From an uncultured Collinsella sp. (GTDB taxonomy: Bacteria > Actinomycetota > Coriobacteriia > Coriobacteriales > Coriobacteriaceae), in assembly GCA_900548365.1 (NCBI GenBank), contig URKM01000040.1, forward strand, positions 1 through 17,827: a DNA stretch of 17,827 bases, read 5' to 3'. The notes below the pieces were generated by a model that worked only from the letters and a program-made list of their open reading frames with translations, did no database searches and was not told where the DNA came from. Position 1 is the first letter of the stretch. Every line of letters starts with the position of its first letter. Of this stretch, positions 14,684 to 17,827 are shown piece by piece. Made by a program: the position numbers and the translations under genes.

Positions 14684-15019
14684 CTACGGCAAAAGGTCCT
14701 CGAAATCGTGGCGATAGGGGCCGAACAGACCGATCGCGTCGAGGTCCGCCATGCTGGAGATGCCGAAGCTGCTCAAAAAGCTCCGCACGCGGTCGGCCGC
14801 CCCGGCCCGATCGCCCAAGTCTCCCGCGCTGTACAGCTCGCCCACCGCGACGGCGGCGCCCATCCTGAAATAATCGTTGTCGCTCAGCTGGCCGGAGATT
14901 CCCCAACGGCCCGCGCGACCGCCGTCGCCCCGCTCGCGCCGGGTCGAATCCCGATCGCATGCGAGCCGGCCCCGACCGCGCCCGCCGCCATCTCCACCGT
15001 GCAAGGCGTCCTCGAACAT
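14684..15019 (-). CDS. Small protein of unknown function, Gly/Arg-rich N-terminus
   Basis: This 111-residue protein starts at ATG 15019 after an excellent GGGAGGT six bases upstream. The first 40 residues are Gly/Arg/Asp-rich and probably disordered (GGDGGGRGRGRL at 8-19). Residues 41-111 look like a folded alpha-helical domain with patterns such as DNDYFRMGAAVAVGELYSAG (48-67), a second helix DRVRSFLSSFGI, and an acidic, aromatic end (FGPYRHDFEDLLP). There are no Cys pairs, membrane segments or signal peptide. I do not recognise a family. It lies 68 bases upstream of the WYL gene on the same strand, but that gene has its own -10 box. A GTG start 54 bases upstream is possible but has no ribosome binding site. 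Confidence 0.65.
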   Translation of the reverse strand: MFEDALHGGDGGGRGRGRLACDRDSTRRERGDGGRAGRWGISGQLSDNDYFRMGAAVAVGELYSAGDLGDRAGAADRVRSFLSSFGISSMADLDAIGLFGPYRHDFEDLLP

Positions 15020-15215
15020 CGTCGTACCTCCCTCGTCTTCGTCTGTATCCAGCCTACCCCCGCGTCCCGACACGGGCGTACCACGAGATGGACAGCGGCG
15101 ATGATGAAGACACTGTCCACCGCAGCGTACTCATGCCGACCAGGCGGCCGCTACGATGGTGTCATGCGAGGGTTATTCGGCGATGCACGCGCATCGCGCC
15201 ATGAGAGGAGACCGC

Positions 15216-15536
15216 ATGATATCCCAGGCCACATCGAGCTGCGATCAGTCCGCATCCGGCGGCGCAACCGAATCCATCGAGCAGTGCATCGTTTCCACCT
15301 ACCTCACCGACTTCGGCATCGACCAGGCGCTCGCCTCCGCGCGGACCATAAGCGGTGCCGATCCCCGCGCCGACCTCGGTGACCGCACCCTGCGAATCGC
15401 CATCTCGCTCTCTTGGCAGGACCTCCTCATGGAATGTCCGTCCTGGGTCAAGCGCCTGCACAACCCTCGGGTGGATTTCGGCGACCTCGCACACCTGTGC
15501 GCCCGGCGCGTATGCGAGCGGGCGGCGCGGCCATAG
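15216..15536 (+). CDS. Small protein of unknown function
   Basis: This 106-residue protein begins MISQATSSCDQ; ATG at 15216 is preceded by GAGAGGAG at 15203-15210, five bases away. The N-terminal 20 residues are Ser/Ala/Gly-rich. The remainder looks helical (ESIEQCIVSTYLTDFGIDQA at 20-39), then LRIAISLSWQDLLMEC (59-74), and ends in an Arg/Cys-rich tail. It has four Cys residues (9, 24, 74, 94) plus Cys100 near the end, with no zinc-finger spacing that I can identify. There is no signal peptide. It is divergent from the 111-residue gene and convergent with the next one (26-base gap). A weak TACGAT -10-like box lies at 15152-15157. I do not recognise a family. Confidence 0.6.
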   Translation: MISQATSSCDQSASGGATESIEQCIVSTYLTDFGIDQALASARTISGADPRADLGDRTLRIAISLSWQDLLMECPSWVKRLHNPRVDFGDLAHLCARRVCERAARP

Positions 15537-15562
15537 CCCCCGATCGACCGGAATCGCGCGCG

Positions 15563-15901
15563 CTATCCCTGAGCCATCGGCCGCCCTGCGATACCCGAGC
15601 ATTTCTCCACGAACCAATCGCCGTGCTCCCACCACAGCTCGCGCCGGCGCCCGGCGATGCAGACCGTCCAGCGAATGCACAGGTTTCCAAACGATCGCCT
15701 GCCGAACTCCCTGCGTTCGTAGATGCTGGTGACGATCCACGACCTCCCATCCGCCCAATGGATGCGCTGCGGCCTCACCGACCGCTCGGTCACCAATCCG
15801 CCCTCGATGCTGTAGTCCACGCGTACGCGCACGCGGTCCTCCTCGTTCGGAATGCCGCACGTGCCCGCTAACGACGCCCGTTGCTGGTACGCCACCGCCA
15901 T
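15563..15901 (-). CDS. Small beta-rich protein, DUF6504-like (tentative)
   Basis: This 112-residue protein starts at ATG 15901 after GGGAGGG six bases upstream. Residues 24-100 look like an all-beta fold: RVRVDYSIEGGLVTE, RPQRIHWADGRSWIVTSI (43-60), LCIRWTVCIAGRRRELWWEH (74-93) and GDWFVEK (94-100). The order 'P-x-R/I-W-x-DGR-x-W/F-x-V ... R-W-x-V ... L-W/F-x-E ... W-F/Y-V/L' recalls small uncharacterised proteins of actinobacteria and Firmicutes, including DUF6504, but I cannot confirm this without a profile search. It has no membrane segment or catalytic motif. A CTATGGTTTGAACC stretch at 15936-15949 (plus strand reads the complement) could hold a weak promoter. It is probably transcribed alone. 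Confidence 0.7.
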   Translation of the reverse strand: MAVAYQQRASLAGTCGIPNEEDRVRVRVDYSIEGGLVTERSVRPQRIHWADGRSWIVTSIYERREFGRRSFGNLCIRWTVCIAGRRRELWWEHGDWFVEKCSGIAGRPMAQG

Positions 15902-16058
15902 ATCATGCCCTCCCTGGTTGATCCGTCGCTTACGGTTCAAACCATAGGGGCCCGTTCGGACACGCATGCCGAACACGCGACAAGGCCGCGGAGGCTCGAT
16001 CCCGGCGAGATGGGGCGGGCCGTTAGCCGCGGCCTCCATGCGCCGCGCCGCACCGCCG

Positions 16059-16796
16059 TCACGCAGGGCGGTACCGCCAGACGGAATAGTGCTGCGGGCA
16101 TCCGTACACCTCGAACCCGTGCGCGGATCCGACGGGATACGTATGGAAGGAGCCCTCTTGCAGCAGCGTCCATCCCGGACGGCCCATATAGGAGTAGCTC
16201 TCGCCGTTGTCGGACATGTGCGCCAGCGTCACAGGCCCGAGAGCCTGGTCCTCGAGCCTGTCGAGAAACTGCAGGAGCACCGCGTTGTCAAAGGGATTGA
16301 ACAGGTAGAAATGCGTGTACGGAGCAAGCGGGATCTCGATCGCGCTGCCTTCGAGGACGGCCAGCCCGTCATAGCGCGCCGACCACGACGAGGCGATCGC
16401 CGCCAGCTCGCCATCGAGCTCGACGCCCGTCGCCTTTCCCGGCAGCTGCGCCCACGCATGGCACGCGAGCACGCGACCAGTCCCGCAGCCCACGTCGAGC
16501 AGGTGGGACCCGTCGTCCAGATCAAGCGCCTCGAGCAGCCGCCGGGCGATGAAATACGGGGTCGGGGTAGGCTCATGCGCCCCCGCGGAGCACCGGTGGG
16601 GCCAGTCCCCCGGATCGAGTGCGCGGCCGGCGACCTCGAGATCGAGCGCGGCGTCGGCAGCCAGAAGCTCGTCGAGCGACGAGATGCCCGCATGCCGCCG
16701 CGACGCACCGGCGCCCCCGCGCCGCGCTTCCTCGCGCTCCGCACCCCCTCGGCACCATGCCGCCCCGCTCTTCGCGCCCTTTTCTCCGCACGCCAT
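16059..16796 (-). CDS. Class I SAM-dependent methyltransferase
   Basis: This 245-residue protein has a Rossmann-type methyltransferase core from about residue 80: motif I LLDVGCGTGRVL (99-110), the acidic end of strand 2 in TGVELDGELA (123-132), and the motif IV-like THFYLFNPFDN (161-171), where NPF replaces the NPPY/F seen in amino-methyltransferases. The C-terminal part (VTLAHMSDNGESY and onward) is less typical. The N-terminal 75 residues are Gly/Arg/Ala-rich with a DELLAADAALDLEVAG helix and no known domain. ATG at 16796 follows GAGAGGGG at six bases; an upstream ATG (16862) lacks a ribosome binding site. The substrate is unknown. It is divergent from purC and separated from the next minus-strand gene by about 157 bases. 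Confidence 0.82.
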   Translation of the reverse strand: MACGEKGAKSGAAWCRGGAEREEARRGGAGASRRHAGISSLDELLAADAALDLEVAGRALDPGDWPHRCSAGAHEPTPTPYFIARRLLEALDLDDGSHLLDVGCGTGRVLACHAWAQLPGKATGVELDGELAAIASSWSARYDGLAVLEGSAIEIPLAPYTHFYLFNPFDNAVLLQFLDRLEDQALGPVTLAHMSDNGESYSYMGRPGWTLLQEGSFHTYPVGSAHGFEVYGCPQHYSVWRYRPA

Positions 16797-16929
16797 CGCG
16801 CACCCCTCTCGTATCCATCCTCGTCGACCGTCAGCGCGGCTCGCTCGCGGACCGCGCTCCAACCGCTACATCCATGCCCGCATGCACCCCGGCTTCTGTT
16901 TCGACCACATGCGGCTCACGCGACGGCGA

Positions 16930-16948
16930 TAATCTTTTTGTTAGATTA
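16930..16948 (+). promoter_or_regulatory. Dyad TAATCT-N7-AGATTA upstream of purC
   Basis: A perfect 6+6 inverted repeat, TAATCT at 16930-16935 and AGATTA at 16943-16948, lies in a conspicuous A/T-rich patch (about 16927-16998) in otherwise GC-rich sequence. It is 95 bases or more upstream of purC and just upstream of the candidate promoter. It may be an operator for a purine or general regulator. It could also form a small RNA hairpin if it is transcribed. Confidence 0.35.
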
Positions 16949-16968
16949 AACCTAGTTTGCACGTGAGC

Positions 16969-16998
16969 TTATTAGGCACCTTGCCAATGTTGTACACT
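16969..16998 (+). promoter_or_regulatory. Candidate purC promoter
   Basis: TTATTA (16969-16974) and TACACT (16993-16998) with an 18-base spacer give a weak -35/-10 pair inside the A/T-rich patch, about 45 bases upstream of the purC start. The -10 overlaps TGTACA. The location and base composition support a promoter region more strongly than the hexamers themselves. Confidence 0.35.
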
Positions 16999-17043
16999 CT
17001 CACCGTCAAAGCTTGCGGCGTTACATATGAAAGGACTACCGCC

Positions 17044-17730
17044 ATGACCCAGGAACTCGTGTATTCCGGCAAGACCAAGGACGTTTTTGCCCTTGACAAC
17101 GGCAATTACCTGCTCAAGTTCAAGGACGATTGCACCGGCAAGGACGGCGTCTTCGATCCGGGCGAGAACTCCGTCGGCCTCACCATCGAGGGCGTGGGCG
17201 ACGTCAACCTGCGCATGTCCATCTACTTCTTCGAGAAGATCAACGCCGCCGGCATCAAGACCCACTACGTGTCCGCCAATCTCGACGACACCACCATGGA
17301 GGTCCTGCCCGCCAAGGTCTTCGGCGAGGGCCTCGAGGTCATCTGCCGCAACAAGGCCGTGGGATCCTTCTACCGCCGCTATAAGCAGTACTGCAACGAG
17401 GGCGACGACCTGCCGTCCTACGTCGAGACCACCTTCAAGAACGACGAGCTGGGCGATCCGCTGGTCACCAAGGACGGCCTCGTCGACCTGGGCGTCATGA
17501 CTGCCGAGCAGTACGACTCCCTCAAGGAGATGACCAAGCAGATCACCAAGATCGTCGCCGACGACCTGGCCGAGAAGGGCCTCGTCCTCTACGACATCAA
17601 GTTCGAGTTCGGCTACGACGCCGACGGCAACGTCATCCTGATCGACGAGATCGCCTCCGGCAACATGCGCGTCTACAAGGACGGCGAGTACGTCGACCCG
17701 ATGACCCTCTCCGAGCTGTTCTTCGCGTAA
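17044..17730 (+). CDS. purC: SAICAR synthetase (PurC)
   Basis: This 228-residue enzyme joins CAIR and aspartate with ATP to form SAICAR in purine synthesis. The N-terminal GKTKDVFALDNGNYLLKFKDD is the ATP-binding beta-hairpin and glycine loop of the family, ICRNKAVGSFYRRY (100-113) is the conserved CAIR-binding V(R/K)N-x-A-GS region, and LVLYDIKFEFGYDADGNVILIDEI is the D-x-K-x-E-F-G / DE signature. It belongs to the shorter 'GKTKDVF...DGEYVDP' group seen in some Firmicutes and Coriobacteria, without the longer C-terminal helix of the E. coli enzyme. AAAGGA at 17030-17035 precedes the ATG by eight bases. Codons are strongly biased (AAG, GAC, GGC), and the gene is more Lys/Asp-rich than its neighbours, which suggests high expression. 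No other pur gene is in view. Confidence 0.95.
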   Translation: MTQELVYSGKTKDVFALDNGNYLLKFKDDCTGKDGVFDPGENSVGLTIEGVGDVNLRMSIYFFEKINAAGIKTHYVSANLDDTTMEVLPAKVFGEGLEVICRNKAVGSFYRRYKQYCNEGDDLPSYVETTFKNDELGDPLVTKDGLVDLGVMTAEQYDSLKEMTKQITKIVADDLAEKGLVLYDIKFEFGYDADGNVILIDEIASGNMRVYKDGEYVDPMTLSELFFA

Positions 17731-17778
17731 AGCGAGCAAGCACGCTGCATAGCGATGCCCCGCGGCCCATCATGAACT

Positions 17779-17826
17779 GCCTCCCATTTCTTGGACAAGG
17801 AAATAGAAGTCCGAGAGATGGGAGGC
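17779..17826 (+). terminator. Strong 18-bp hairpin downstream of purC (terminator or leader structure)
   Basis: The arms GCCTCCCATTTCTTGGAC (17779-17796) and GTCCGAGAGATGGGAGGC (17809-17826) pair over all 18 positions in a plus-strand RNA, with two U-G wobbles; the loop is the 12 bases 17797-17808. On the minus strand the two wobbles become C-A mismatches, so a plus-strand RNA role is favoured. The window stops one base after the right arm, so I cannot see whether a U-run follows. A purC terminator is the simplest reading. Confidence 0.5.
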
Positions 17827-17827
17827 C

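Noticed and set aside
14884..15120. A 78-codon frame with a hydrophobic start (MDSVFIIAAVHLVV) on the minus strand
   Set aside because: It begins at GTG without a ribosome binding site and overlaps the better-supported 111-residue gene in another frame.
15983..16035. The inverted repeat AGGCCGCGG/CCGCGGCCT as a terminator for the methyltransferase gene
   Set aside because: The loop is 35 bases long, there is no U-run, and each arm is itself self-complementary GC sequence of the kind frequent in this genome.
17779..17827. The terminal hairpin as the end of an insertion sequence
   Set aside because: No transposase, target duplication or second copy is visible in the window; a terminator is the simpler reading.

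Overview
The window is GC-rich (by eye about two thirds G+C), with strongly G/C-ending codons, clear AGGAGG-type ribosome binding sites and short gaps. These traits and the protein types (a complete his operon headed by a HisZ-HisG fusion, a PurC of the short 'GKTKDVF' type, RF3, a WYL regulator) point to an actinobacterium, most likely a member of the Coriobacteriia (Collinsella/Olsenella/Eggerthella relatives). That placement is an inference from protein character, not from a marker gene.

Layout: (1) 1-130, the start of an unknown Ala-rich protein on the minus strand, cut by the window edge. (2) 131-539, a divergent intergenic region with a GC-rich tandem repeat, a long dyad and a palindrome at the likely transcription start of the next unit. 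(3) 540-1754, a low-molecular-weight protein tyrosine phosphatase and a DUF554 membrane protein, probably co-transcribed and ending at a hairpin shared with the convergent prfC end. (4) 1838-3451 minus, peptide chain release factor 3. (5) 3452-3794, a divergent leader region with several hairpins. (6) 3795-11745 plus, the his operon: hisZ-hisG fusion, hisD, hisC, hisB, hisH, hisA, hisF, hisI, hisE. (7) 11766-13427 minus, a SulP/STAS anion transporter. (8) 13626-14615 minus, a WYL-domain regulator with a perfect -10 box and a dyad at its own start. (9) 14684-15901, three small proteins of unknown function. (10) 16059-16796 minus, a SAM-dependent methyltransferase. (11) 17044-17730 plus, purC, followed by a near-perfect 18-bp hairpin at the window end.

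The his operon encodes the route from PRPP + ATP to histidine except for histidinol-phosphate phosphatase, which is not present here and must be encoded elsewhere. PRPP transfer is done by one 573-residue chain that joins the regulatory HisZ module to the short-form catalytic HisG module. HisE and HisI are separate proteins; HisB is the dehydratase only. HisH/HisF make the imidazole ring and release AICAR, the purine intermediate immediately downstream of the PurC product, so purC a few kilobases away is metabolically linked although it is separately transcribed.

The most notable observations are the HisZ-HisG fusion, the HisH insertion, the run of small uncharacterised proteins at 14.7-15.9 kb, and several dyad elements placed exactly where repressor sites or leader structures would be expected. 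I see no CRISPR array, IS element, prophage gene, tRNA or rRNA.
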